This document shows positions 38,481-46,852 of a stretch of DNA of 64,000 nucleotides, piece by piece. Below the pieces are notes generated by a model. That model ran no database searches. It saw only the letters and a list, made by a program, of their open reading frames with translations, and was not told the origin of the DNA. Source of the stretch: Mycolicibacterium madagascariense (lineage in GTDB: Bacteria > Actinomycetota > Actinomycetes > Mycobacteriales > Mycobacteriaceae); contig NZ_AP022610.1 of the NCBI RefSeq assembly GCF_010729665.1, positions 5,208,001-5,272,000 of the forward strand, written 5' to 3'. Numbering within the stretch: position 1 is the first letter of the stretch; every line of letters starts with the position of its first letter. The position numbers were made by a program, and so were the translations under genes.

Positions 38481-39802
38481 GCGGGCTCGCCCTCCATGGC
38501 GGGCCGCGCGGCGGGGGCGGGGAGGTAGGACAGCGCGGTGAAGGCCAGTCCCCCGGTGACCATCGCGACGATGGCGTCCGACAGCTGCGGTGCGCCGAAG
38601 TGGGTCCCGAGCGCGACGGCGGCGCCGATTGCCCACGCGGCGAACGGTTTCCAGTACACCCCGCTGGCCGTGCGGGCTCGTCGACGGGCGAACACCACCT
38701 GGTCGAGGATGAGGACGATGCCGATCGGCGGGACGAGCACGCCGAGGACGTCGAGCCACGTCTCGAAGTAGGACCAGATGCCCGCCACCGCGGCGGCGAT
38801 GCCGATCGCGCCGAGCACGATCGTCAACTGCCGCATGGTCTTTCCGGTGATGTTGCCGTAGCCCACCGCGCCGTTGTAGAGGCAGTGCGCGCAGACGCTG
38901 CCGAGGTTGACGAAGACGAAGAGAATGGCGAGCGGGACGAGGATGCCGCCGTGACCGACCAGCACGTGCAGGAAGTCACCACCGGTCTTCGCGGGGTCGG
39001 CCGAGGCGCCGAGCGCGACGACGAACGCGCCCACCAACTGCGCGATGAAGTAGGCCACTGGGAAGGCGGCGAATGCGGCCATGGCACCCTGCCTGCCGGT
39101 GCGGGCCCAGCGGGTGAAGTCGGCGGTCATGGTGCCCGAGTCCGCGAAGCAGGCGATCACCATCGTGACCGCGACGCCGAAGCTGATCGCACCGGCACCG
39201 GCTCCCCCGTGATACGAGAACGCCGAGCCGACGCCGCTGCCTGCGGCCGCCATCACGACCGCGACGATGCCGAGCGGCAGGAACAGTGCGGACGCGACGA
39301 CGCCGATCCACGAGATCGCTCGGATGCCGACGAAGGTCAGTGCGACGAACAGGACCCCGGCGCCCAGCGTCGTCCACCCGGCGGGCCAGCCCATCGAGAC
39401 GTTCAGGGTCGAGCCGACCATCCCCGTCTGGAACGCGAACCAGCCGATCACCAACGTCGACAGGAATGCCGACACGATGCGAAATCCTTTGGCGCCAAAC
39501 GTGTCTGCCGCGGTCAGCGCGAAGTTCTTTCCGGACCGTCCGGCGAGGTAGCTCAGCGTGCCGACGTAGCCCATCAGCACGGCGTCCCCGACGAGGATCG
39601 CGAGCAGTCCGGTGACGAAGCCGAGGTCGTAGACGACGATGCCGGAGAACACGGCCGAGGTCATGATCATCGGGAAGCCCACCCACACCGCGGACACCGA
39701 GAACAGGGACTTTCGCGCGGACGCGGGAACGGGTTCTCGTTCGTACTCCTCGCCGAGGCCCGACTCGTGGTGGGTGGCGACGGCGGTCTGCGCGGTGTCC
39801 AT
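38477..39802 (-). CDS. NCS1-family (CodB-like) permease
   Basis: A 441-residue, 12-helix nucleobase:cation symporter-1 family transporter of the cytosine-permease type ([31 protein letters not shown] region; [20 protein letters not shown]). The start is ATG 39802. It is translationally coupled to the BiuH-like hydrolase and should import its substrate or another N-rich heterocycle or ureide. It is divergent from amt across a region with GlnR-like boxes. Confidence 0.86.
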   Translation of the reverse strand: MDTAQTAVATHHESGLGEEYEREPVPASARKSLFSVSAVWVGFPMIMTSAVFSGIVVYDLGFVTGLLAILVGDAVLMGYVGTLSYLAGRSGKNFALTAADTFGAKGFRIVSAFLSTLVIGWFAFQTGMVGSTLNVSMGWPAGWTTLGAGVLFVALTFVGIRAISWIGVVASALFLPLGIVAVVMAAAGSGVGSAFSYHGGAGAGAISFGVAVTMVIACFADSGTMTADFTRWARTGRQGAMAAFAAFPVAYFIAQLVGAFVVALGASADPAKTGGDFLHVLVGHGGILVPLAILFVFVNLGSVCAHCLYNGAVGYGNITGKTMRQLTIVLGAIGIAAAVAGIWSYFETWLDVLGVLVPPIGIVLILDQVVFARRRARTASGVYWKPFAAWAIGAAVALGTHFGAPQLSDAIVAMVTGGLAFTALSYLPAPAARPAMEGEPA

Positions 39803-39858
39803 GGCCGTATACCGTGCGGCGCACGGATTACCCACCCGTCTCCCGGCGTGAACGGTTC

Positions 39859-39874
39859 GTAACGAGTTCCTCAC
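39859..39874 (+). promoter_or_regulatory. Candidate GlnR box, a-site
   Basis: GTAAC-n6-CTCAC keeps the AC-n9-AC skeleton of mycobacterial GlnR sites but departs from the second half-site consensus GnAAC. It starts 23 bp before the much better box at 39882, close to the 22-bp repeat spacing of paired GlnR sites. Confidence 0.45.
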
Positions 39875-39881
39875 ACGAGGC

Positions 39882-39897
39882 GTAACGCACGCGCAAC
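39882..39897 (+). promoter_or_regulatory. Candidate GlnR box
   Basis: GTAAC-GCACGC-GCAAC matches the GlnR consensus GTnAC-n6-GnAAC at every fixed position. It is 83 nt upstream of the amt ATG and 79 nt upstream of the divergent NCS1 permease start. GlnR activates ammonium uptake and assimilation genes under nitrogen limitation, so control of both directions is plausible. Confidence 0.68.
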
Positions 39898-39909
39898 ACG
39901 CCAATCCTG

Positions 39910-39934
39910 TCTACGTAACAGAAACATAGGTTAC
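39910..39934. promoter_or_regulatory. Further GlnR-like half sites upstream of amt
   Basis: TCTAC-GTAACA-GAAAC (39910-39925) has AC-n9-AC and a good GAAAC half. The same stretch forms an inverted repeat GTAAC-n10-GTTAC (39915-39934). It may be a lower-affinity regulator site close to the amt promoter. Confidence 0.4.
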
Positions 39935-39980
39935 TGCCAGTGATCGGCCCACGTGGGGCCGCACCACTGGAGGAAATTCG

Positions 39981-41234
39981 ATGGACACAGGAACCACGGC
40001 CTTCATGCTGTGTTGCATCATCGGCCTCACGCTGATGATTCCCGGCCTCGCGCTGTTCTACGGCGGCATGGTCTCGGTCAAGAGCTCGACGAACATGATG
40101 ATGATGACCTTCGGCTCGGCCGCCCTCGTCGGCGTGCTGTGGGTGCTGTTCGGGTTCTCGATGGCCTTCGGGACGTCCTACGGCGGGTTCGTCGGCAGCA
40201 TCACCGAATTCGCGGGCATGAAGGACCTGCTGGCCTCCCAGACCACGATCTCCGGACTGCAGGTCAGCCTGTTCGCACTGTTCCAGGCGCTGTTCGCGGC
40301 CATCACCGTGGCACTGGTCTCCGGCGCTGCCGCCGACCGGATGAAGTTCAGCGCGTGGATGGTGTTCGCCGGTTTCTGGGCCGTCCTGGTCTACTTCCCC
40401 GTCGCGCACTGGGTCTTCGCGGTCAACGGCACCGTCACCCCCGACGCGACCGGCGGCTGGATTGCCAACAACCTCAAGGCCATCGACTTCGCCGGCGGAA
40501 CGGCCGTGCACATCAACGCGGGCGCCGCGGCGTTGGCCGTTGCCATCGTGCTCGGCAAGTCCGCGAGCTGGGGCCAGCTGCGCAGGCCGCACAACGTCCC
40601 GCTCACCCTGCTGGGCGCGGGTCTGCTGTGGGCCGGTTGGTACGCGTTCAACGGCGGATCGGCGCTCGCGGCGGGCAATTCGGCCGCGATCGTCATGGTC
40701 ACCACGTTCGTCGCGACCTGCGCGGCCACCCTGGCGTGGCTCGCCGTGGAGAAGTTCAAGGACGGGCACGTCACCGGTGTCGGCGCGGCGGCCGGTGCGA
40801 TCACCGGCCTGGTCGCGATCACCCCGGCCTGCGGCGCCGTCACTCCCGTCGGCGCGATCATCCTCGGCGTCGTCGCGGGCGCGATCTGCCCCTACGCCGT
40901 CGGGCTGAAGTCCAAGTTCGGCTATGACGACAGCCTCGACGTCGTCGGCGTGCACCTCGTCGGCGGCGTCATCGGCACCCTGCTCATCGGGTTCCTCGCC
41001 AGCGACAGCATGCCCAACAAGGTCAACGGGCTGTTCTACGGCGGCAGCTTCGACCAGCTGTGGCGCCAGGCCGTCGCAGCGGGCGCCGTACTCGTCTATT
41101 CGTTCGTGGTGGCGTACGTCATCGCCATCGCGATCAAGAAGACGATGGGCATCCGCGTCGCGCCGGAGGACGAGGAGAGCGGCATCGACGCCGTACTGCA
41201 CCGCGACGCGGCCTACGAGCTGTCGCCCGCCTAG
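39981..41234 (+). CDS. amt: Ammonium (methylammonium) channel, Amt family
   Basis: A 417-residue, 11-helix Amt/MEP/Rh channel. The pore twin histidines are His177 (GGTAVHINAG) and His325 (VVGVHLVGGVIG). The FYGGMVSVKSSTNMM region after helix 1 is typical. GGAGG precedes ATG 39981. Amt channels conduct NH4+ and usually methylammonium. No glnK/glnD follows, unlike the common amtB-glnK-glnD operon; instead it is followed by a strong hairpin and a ligase/synthase-like cluster. Confidence 0.95.
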   Translation: MDTGTTAFMLCCIIGLTLMIPGLALFYGGMVSVKSSTNMMMMTFGSAALVGVLWVLFGFSMAFGTSYGGFVGSITEFAGMKDLLASQTTISGLQVSLFALFQALFAAITVALVSGAAADRMKFSAWMVFAGFWAVLVYFPVAHWVFAVNGTVTPDATGGWIANNLKAIDFAGGTAVHINAGAAALAVAIVLGKSASWGQLRRPHNVPLTLLGAGLLWAGWYAFNGGSALAAGNSAAIVMVTTFVATCAATLAWLAVEKFKDGHVTGVGAAAGAITGLVAITPACGAVTPVGAIILGVVAGAICPYAVGLKSKFGYDDSLDVVGVHLVGGVIGTLLIGFLASDSMPNKVNGLFYGGSFDQLWRQAVAAGAVLVYSFVVAYVIAIAIKKTMGIRVAPEDEESGIDAVLHRDAAYELSPA

Positions 41235-41239
41235 AGACT

Positions 41240-41279
41240 GGCCCCGGCCGGTGCGCTTCGCCCCGCACCGGCCGGGGCC
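41240..41279 (+). terminator. Strong hairpin after amt
   Basis: Perfect 16-bp arms (GGCCCCGGCCGGTGCG at 41240-41255, complement at 41264-41279) and an 8-nt loop, beginning 5 nt after the amt stop. No long T-tract follows. Termination or attenuation between amt and the GS-like gene is likely; a separate -10 (TACATT, 41310-41315) lies downstream. Confidence 0.7.
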
Positions 41280-41345
41280 CTTCGCGTGACGGCGGGTTTC
41301 CCAAGCTGATACATTGATTCCGGACAAGAGACAGGGACGCGTTCC

Positions 41346-42665
41346 ATGGCCAGCACCGACCTCGTCGATCTCGCGCGAGACACCGACACCACGTTCATCC
41401 TCGCGCTGTTCGTCGACCTGCGGGGCAAACCGTGCGCCAAGCTCGTCCCGATCGAGGCCGTCGAGCAACTCGCGACGGAGGGCGTCGGCTTCGCCGGCTA
41501 CGCCGTCGGCGCCATCGGGCAGGAGCCCAAGGATCCCGACCTGATGGCGATGCCGGACCCGGCGTCCTTCACCCCCGTGCCCTTCGTCAAGGAGGGGCTG
41601 GCGCTCGTCCACTGCGACCCGCACGTCCTGGGCGCACCATGGCCGTACGCACCGCGCAACATCCTCAAGTCGCTCGTCGCGCGAGCCACCGCCGCCGGGT
41701 ACGAGCCGTGGGTCGGCGCCGAGGTCGAATACTTCCTCCTGACGCGCGATCCCGACGGCACGCTGGCGACCGCCGACAGCGCTGACACCGCGGCTCGGCC
41801 CTGCTACGACGCCCGCGGCGTGACCAGGATGTACGACCACCTGACGACGATCTCGTCGGCGATGAACCAGCTCGGCTGGTCCAACTACGCCAACGACCAC
41901 GAGGACGGCAACGGCCAGTTCGAGCAGAACTTCCAGTTCGCCGACGCGCTGACCACCGCGGACCGCGTCATCACGCTGCGCTACCTGCTGTCGATGATCG
42001 CCGCCGAGCGCGGCATGATCGCGACGTTCATGCCCAAGCCGTTCGGCGACCGCACGGGAAGTGGCCTGCACCTGCATCTCTCGCTGACCGCGGGTGGCGC
42101 GGCGCTGTTCCCCGGTGACGCCGCCTCCGATGGTCACGGCCTGGGGCTGTCCCCGGTCGCCTACTCATTCGTCGCGGGCATCCTCGAGCACGCGTGCGCG
42201 CTGCAGGCCGTCATCGCACCAACGGTCAACTCCTACAAGCGAACCGGCGCACTGACCACTGCCTCGGGGGCGTCCTGGGCGCCGCGGCAACCCACCTACG
42301 GCGGCAACGACCGGACCCACTACATCCGGGTCCCCGATGATCAGCGGATCGAACTGCGCGGCGGCGACGGCTCGGCCAACCCGTACCTCGCGATCGCCGC
42401 GGCACTCGGCGCCGGTCTCGACGGAATCACCCGCCAGCTCGATCCCGGCCCCATCGGCGCCGTCGCCGACGGGGGTCGTCCGCTGCCCCCGACGCTGCTG
42501 CACGCGGTCGACGAGCTGGCGGCCGACGACGTGGTCGCCGGCGTGCTCGACGCGGTCGGCGAGGGAGTGGCGGCCTACTTCGGGGACCTCAAACGCGAGG
42601 AGTTCTTCGCCTACCACGGCACGGTGAGCCCGTGGGAGGTCGAGCAGTACCTCACCGCATTCTGA
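41346..42665 (+). CDS. glnT: Type III glutamine synthetase / gamma-glutamylmethylamide synthetase-like ligase
   Basis: A 439-residue glutamine-synthetase-fold protein. Family motifs include FVDLRGKPCAKLVP, DHEDGNGQFEQNFQFAD, FMPKPFGDRTGSGLHLHLSL, PTVNSYKRTGA and ELRGGDGSANPYLA. No GlnA-type adenylylation-site segment is visible. This subgroup includes GlnT of rhizobia and GmaS, which joins glutamate to methylamine; the FAGYA/PCYD/DHEDGNGQFE pattern is like GmaS. Substrate (ammonia or an alkylamine) cannot be decided by eye. AGGGA precedes ATG 41346. Confidence 0.85.
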   Translation: MASTDLVDLARDTDTTFILALFVDLRGKPCAKLVPIEAVEQLATEGVGFAGYAVGAIGQEPKDPDLMAMPDPASFTPVPFVKEGLALVHCDPHVLGAPWPYAPRNILKSLVARATAAGYEPWVGAEVEYFLLTRDPDGTLATADSADTAARPCYDARGVTRMYDHLTTISSAMNQLGWSNYANDHEDGNGQFEQNFQFADALTTADRVITLRYLLSMIAAERGMIATFMPKPFGDRTGSGLHLHLSLTAGGAALFPGDAASDGHGLGLSPVAYSFVAGILEHACALQAVIAPTVNSYKRTGALTTASGASWAPRQPTYGGNDRTHYIRVPDDQRIELRGGDGSANPYLAIAAALGAGLDGITRQLDPGPIGAVADGGRPLPPTLLHAVDELAADDVVAGVLDAVGEGVAAYFGDLKREEFFAYHGTVSPWEVEQYLTAF

Positions 42666-42689
42666 TCGAAACTCGAAGGGAGACCACCG

Positions 42690-43586
42690 ATGTGCGGAAT
42701 CGTAGGGCTGCACCTACGCACACCCGACCTCTATCCGCGACTGGGCGAGCTGCTCACCGGGATGCTGTGCGAGATGTCCGACCGCGGAAGCGACTCGGCC
42801 GGAGTCGCGGTGTACGGCGACCCCCGCTGGAGTCCGCCGGGCCGCGGGTCTGTCTCCCTGCTCGACGTCGGGGACGACCGTGACGGCGTCGCCACCCGCG
42901 TGGGTGCCGAGCTCGGCGCCGAGGTCGAGGTCGCCATGATCGGCGACACGTTTCAGCTGAGCGCCGACGCCGGGTCCGAGACGCTGCTCGCGGCGGCCCG
43001 CGCGGCGTACCCGGGTGTCCTGGTCGCCGGCTTCGGCGCAGACCTGGCCGTGCTCAAGGGCGTTGGCGACCCGCGGACGCTCACGGCCTCGTGGGGGCTG
43101 ACCGATGCGCAGGGCTGGCAGGGCGTGGGGCACACGCGGATGGCGACCGAGTCCGCCGTCACCCCCAGCGGCGCCCACCCCTACGCCGTCGGCCCCGAGC
43201 AGTGCCTGGTGCACAACGGATCCTTCGCCAACCATGCGGCCATCCGCCGCGAACTGCGCGCTGCCGGAGTGCATTTCGACAGCGAGAACGACACCGAGGT
43301 CGGCGCCCGGTTCGTGGCCAGCCGCCTCGCCGAGGGCCGCGACGTCGAGACCGCGTTGAAGGAACTGTGCGCGACGTTCGACGGCTTCTACACGCTGCTG
43401 GTCTCCAACCGCGATTCGTTCGCCGTGGTCCGCGACGCCATTGCGTGCAAGCCGGCCGTCATCGCCGAGACCCCCGACTGGGTCGCGATGGGCAGCGAGT
43501 ACCGCGCCCTGTCGGGCCTGCCCGGCGTCGAGAAGGCCGCGATCTGGGAACCCGAGCCCGAGGTGGTGTACGCGTGGACCAGGTGA
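42690..43586 (+). CDS. Class II glutamine amidotransferase subunit (GlxB/MgsA-like)
   Basis: A 298-residue stand-alone glutaminase domain related to the N-terminus of glutamate synthase. Cys2 is the nucleophile (MCGIVGLHLR), with SDRGSDSAG, VGHTRMATES and CLVHNGSFANHAAIRR. It should hydrolyse glutamine or a gamma-glutamyl amide and pass the amine to the FMN subunit two genes on. It matches the first subunit of N-methylglutamate synthase-type complexes. 24 nt after the ligase stop. Confidence 0.88.
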   Translation: MCGIVGLHLRTPDLYPRLGELLTGMLCEMSDRGSDSAGVAVYGDPRWSPPGRGSVSLLDVGDDRDGVATRVGAELGAEVEVAMIGDTFQLSADAGSETLLAAARAAYPGVLVAGFGADLAVLKGVGDPRTLTASWGLTDAQGWQGVGHTRMATESAVTPSGAHPYAVGPEQCLVHNGSFANHAAIRRELRAAGVHFDSENDTEVGARFVASRLAEGRDVETALKELCATFDGFYTLLVSNRDSFAVVRDAIACKPAVIAETPDWVAMGSEYRALSGLPGVEKAAIWEPEPEVVYAWTR

Positions 43587-44260
43587 CCACGTTCGATCTC
43601 CGCAATACCCCACTGCGCGAGGTCAATTCGGCACTGCACACGCCAGATCTGCGCGGTGAGTTCGTCATCGAGAATCCCGCAGGCGCCCACAACGTCGCCG
43701 TGGGCCTCGACGCCGACGTCAAGGTCACGGTCCTCGGCCACGTCGGGTACTACGCCGCGGGGATGAACCAGCGCGCCGAGATCGTCATCGACGGCAACGC
43801 CGGCACCGGGGTCGCCGAGAACATGATGAGCGGCACGGTCTGGGTCAAGGGCAATGCCTCGCAGTCGGCGGGCGCGACGGCCCACGGCGGCCTGCTGGTG
43901 ATCGACGGCGATGCCGCTGCGCGGTGCGGCATCTCGATGAAGGGCGTCGACATCGTGGTGGGCGGCAACATCGGCCACATGAGCGCGTTCATGGCCCAGG
44001 CGGGCAGGCTCGTGGTGCGCGGCGACGCGGGCGATGCGCTCGGTGACTCGATCTACGAGGCCCGCATCTACGTCCGCGGCACCCCGAAGTCGCTCGGCGC
44101 GGACTGCGTGGCCAAGGAGATGGGGCCCGAACACCACGACGAGCTGGGCGCCCTGCTCAAGGCCGCGGGCTTCGGTGACGACGACACCCACTCCTACACC
44201 CGCTACGGGTCCGCCCGCAGTCTCTATCACTTCCACGTCGACAACGCCGGGAGCTACTGA
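43583..44260 (+). CDS. GXGXG-domain glutamate-synthase-like subunit (GlxC/MgsB-like)
   Basis: A 225-residue right-handed beta-helix protein corresponding to the C-terminal GXGXG domain of glutamate synthase. Repeated G-x-x-G-x-G units run from about residue 50 to 165 (VLGHVGYYAAGMNQRAEIVI; GDAAARCGISMKGVDIVVGG; GNIGHMSAFMAQAGRLVVRG). It is structural in known complexes. GTG 43583 overlaps the upstream stop (GTGA); GTG 43574 is possible. Confidence 0.88.
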   Translation: MTTFDLRNTPLREVNSALHTPDLRGEFVIENPAGAHNVAVGLDADVKVTVLGHVGYYAAGMNQRAEIVIDGNAGTGVAENMMSGTVWVKGNASQSAGATAHGGLLVIDGDAAARCGISMKGVDIVVGGNIGHMSAFMAQAGRLVVRGDAGDALGDSIYEARIYVRGTPKSLGADCVAKEMGPEHHDELGALLKAAGFGDDDTHSYTRYGSARSLYHFHVDNAGSY

Positions 44261-45588
44261 TGAATCCGACCTGGGGTCTGCGCGAGTCCGCCACCTTCGA
44301 CCGCCACGCCATCGCGGCCATCCAGCGGGCGGCCGAGACCGGCATCTACGACATCCGCGGCTGGGGCGCCAAACGTCCGCTGCCCCACTTCGACGATCTG
44401 CTGTTCCTCGGCGCGTCGATGTCGCGCTATCCACTGGAGGGGTACCGCGAGCGCTGCGACACCGACGTGACGTTCGGCAGTCGCAGTGCCAAACACCCTC
44501 TGCACCTTGACATTCCAGTCACGATCGCAGGCATGTCGTTTGGGGCGCTCTCTGGACCGGCGAAGGAGGCGCTCGGCCGCGGGGCCAGCGAGGTGGGCAC
44601 GTCGACCACGACGGGCGACGGCGGCATGACGCCAGAGGAACGCGACCAGAGCAAGCACCTGGTGTACCAGTACCTGCCGTCGCGATACGGCATGAACCCC
44701 GACGACCTCCGCAGGGCCGACGCCATCGAGATCGTGCTCGGCCAGGGCGCCAAGCCAGGTGGCGGCGGAATGCTGTTGGGGCAGAAGATCTCCGAGCGCG
44801 TGGCCGGAATGCGTACGCTGCCCGAGGGCATCGACCAGCGGTCGGCATGCCGCCATCCCGACTGGACCGGGCCGGACGACCTGACCATCAAGATCAACGA
44901 GCTGCGCGAGATCACCGACTGGGAGAAGCCGATCTACGTCAAGATCGGCGCGTCGCGCACGTACTACGACGTCAAGCTGGCCGTGCATGCCGGCGCGGAC
45001 GTGGTCGTCGTCGACGGCATGCAGGGGGGCACCGCGGCCACCCAGGAGGTATTCATCGAGAACGTCGGCATCCCCACGCTCGCCGCCATCCCGCAGGCCG
45101 TGCAGGCGCTGGCCGAGTTGGGCGTGCACCGGTCCGGCGCCGCCAACGGCGAGGTGCAGCTGATCGTGTCCGGCGGCATCCGCAACGGCGCCGACGTCGC
45201 CAAGGCCATGGCGCTCGGCGCGGACGGCGTCGCGATCGGGACCGCGGCGCTGATCGCGCTCGGCGACAACCACCCGCGCTACGCCGCGGAGTACGAAAGG
45301 CTCGGCAGCGCAGCCGGATTCTTCGACGACTACCAGGACGGCACCGACCCGGCCGGCATCAGCACTCAGGATCCCGAGCTGGCCGCCCGGTTCGATCCGG
45401 TCGAGGGCGGCCGCAGGCTCGCCAACTATCTGCGGGTGCTGACGCTGGAGGCGCAGACCATCGCCCGCGCGTGCGGCAAGGCCCACGTGCGGCATCTCGA
45501 ACCCGAGGACCTCGTCGCCACCAGCATCGAGGCGGCCGCGATGGCGCGGGTGCCGCTCGCCGGGACCGACTGGATCCCGGGCCGGTGA
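44260..45588 (+). CDS. FMN-binding glutamate-synthase-like subunit lacking Fe-S cysteines (GlxD/MgsC-like)
   Basis: A 442-residue FMN barrel matching the synthase domain of glutamate synthase (GMSFGALSGPAKEALGRGAS; GQGAKPGGGGMLLGQKISER; DGMQGGTAATQEVF; VSGGIRNGADVAKAMALGAD). In canonical enzymes the stretch before 'ATQDPEL' is a cysteine cluster binding [3Fe-4S]. Here residues 334-369 (LGDNHPRYAAEYERLG then DGTDPAGISTQDPEL) contain no cysteine, and the whole protein has only three, far apart. So the reductant route must differ. ATG 44260 overlaps the preceding TGA by 1 nt. Confidence 0.87.
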   Translation: MNPTWGLRESATFDRHAIAAIQRAAETGIYDIRGWGAKRPLPHFDDLLFLGASMSRYPLEGYRERCDTDVTFGSRSAKHPLHLDIPVTIAGMSFGALSGPAKEALGRGASEVGTSTTTGDGGMTPEERDQSKHLVYQYLPSRYGMNPDDLRRADAIEIVLGQGAKPGGGGMLLGQKISERVAGMRTLPEGIDQRSACRHPDWTGPDDLTIKINELREITDWEKPIYVKIGASRTYYDVKLAVHAGADVVVVDGMQGGTAATQEVFIENVGIPTLAAIPQAVQALAELGVHRSGAANGEVQLIVSGGIRNGADVAKAMALGADGVAIGTAALIALGDNHPRYAAEYERLGSAAGFFDDYQDGTDPAGISTQDPELAARFDPVEGGRRLANYLRVLTLEAQTIARACGKAHVRHLEPEDLVATSIEAAAMARVPLAGTDWIPGR

Positions 45589-45681
45589 GCGAGACGTTCG
45601 ATTCGTGTCACTTCCGTCGCGGTCGCCGCTCCCACACCGACACGAATCGCGGGGGTGACGCGCGGTGAGCGAGACGTTCGA
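45584..45681. repeat. Palindromic insertion flanked by 18-bp direct repeats
   Basis: GGTGAGCGAGACGTTCGA occurs at 45584-45601 and again at 45664-45681. Between them lies a hairpin with 11-bp arms (45599-45609 and 45639-45649, CGATTCGTGTC and complement). The second copy contains the start codon of the FAD oxidoreductase; the first contains the stop of the FMN subunit. Removing 80 bp restores a GTGA overlap like those of the neighbouring genes. Confidence 0.7.
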
Positions 45682-46852
45682 CGTCGTCATCGTCGGAGGC
45701 GGTATCGAAGGGGCCGCGGCCGCGTGGGCGTTGGCCCGGCGCGGGGTGACCGACGTGCTCGTCGTGGAGCGCGGCACCGTCGGATCGGGCATGACGGGCA
45801 AGTCCTCGGGCATCGTCCGCTGCCACTACGGCGTCAGTTCGCTGGCCGCGATGGCGACGGTGGGGCTCGAGGTGTTCGAGAACGCCGAGGAGCTGTTCGG
45901 CACCGACATCGGCTTTCGCCAGACCGGCTACGTCGTCGGCGTCGGCGAGCCGAACGTGGACGCGCTGCGCAAGAGCCTCGCCGCCCAGCGCGCCGTCGGT
46001 GTGCAGACCGAGGAGATCGACGTCACCGACGTCGCGACGATGTGGCCACACGCGGATCTGGAACCGTTCGCCGCCTTCGGTTTCGAGCCGCGCGGCGGAT
46101 TCGGCGACGCCTACCAGACGGCGCAGGCGTTCGCGGTCTCGGCCCGCGGCGCCGGGGTGCGCATCCGGCAGGGCACCGAGATGACGGACCTGCTGCTCGA
46201 CGGCGGCCGGGTCACCGGCGTCCGCCTCGCCGACGGCACCGAGATCTCCGCGGGCACCGTCGTGGTCGCCACCGGCGTGTGGACGCGAGACCTGTTGTCC
46301 CGCTACGGAATCGACGTACCGATTCGGGTCGTCCGCGAGCAGCTCGTCATGATCGCACCCGGCGTCGACGTCGGCGACGTGCCGGTGTTCTCCGATCTGG
46401 TGTCGCTGCAGTACATCCGGCCCGAGCCGGGCGGTGAACTGCTCTTCGGCAACAGCGATCTCGCCCACGGCGAGGAGGCCGACCCCGACGCCTACCTCAA
46501 CCGCGCCACCGACGACTTCGTCGACGTCACGATCGACCGCGTCGGGACCCGCTTCCCCGGCTTCGGCGAGGCCACCATCACCGGCAGTTACGCCGGTTGC
46601 TACGACGTCACCCCCGACTGGAATCCGGTGATCTCGCGCACCGACGTCGACGGGTTGCTGGTGGCGGCCGGGTTCAGTGGGCACGGCTTCAAGATCGCAC
46701 CCGCGGTCGGCAACCTGGTCGCCGACCTGGTGGTCGACGGACGCAGCGCCGACCCCCGCATCCCCGACACCGACTTCCGGCTGTCCCGATTCGCCGAGGG
46801 TGATCTACTGAAGACGCCCTATCCGTACGTGGGGGCTGGTGAGATGCGATAG
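45665..46852 (+). CDS. DAO-family FAD-dependent oxidoreductase (sarcosine/N-methylamino-acid oxidase-like)
   Basis: A 395-residue flavoprotein with an N-terminal Rossmann motif (DVVIVGGGIEGAAAAWALAR) and a C-terminal FAD segment (GLLVAAGFSGHGFKIAPAVG), typical of sarcosine/N-methylglutamate-type oxidases and dehydrogenase beta subunits. It probably oxidises a secondary amine or N-alkyl amino acid. No companion alpha, gamma or delta subunits lie nearby, so it would act alone. GTG 45665; it follows the duplicated junction. Confidence 0.85.
   Translation: MSETFDVVIVGGGIEGAAAAWALARRGVTDVLVVERGTVGSGMTGKSSGIVRCHYGVSSLAAMATVGLEVFENAEELFGTDIGFRQTGYVVGVGEPNVDALRKSLAAQRAVGVQTEEIDVTDVATMWPHADLEPFAAFGFEPRGGFGDAYQTAQAFAVSARGAGVRIRQGTEMTDLLLDGGRVTGVRLADGTEISAGTVVVATGVWTRDLLSRYGIDVPIRVVREQLVMIAPGVDVGDVPVFSDLVSLQYIRPEPGGELLFGNSDLAHGEEADPDAYLNRATDDFVDVTIDRVGTRFPGFGEATITGSYAGCYDVTPDWNPVISRTDVDGLLVAAGFSGHGFKIAPAVGNLVADLVVDGRSADPRIPDTDFRLSRFAEGDLLKTPYPYVGAGEMR

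Noticed and set aside
39828..42137. 769-codon minus-strand frame
   Set aside because: Antisense to amt and the GS-like ligase, with no recognisable protein content.
45602..45663. Insertion sequence
   Set aside because: Only 62 bp with no transposase; it is at most a non-autonomous palindromic element.
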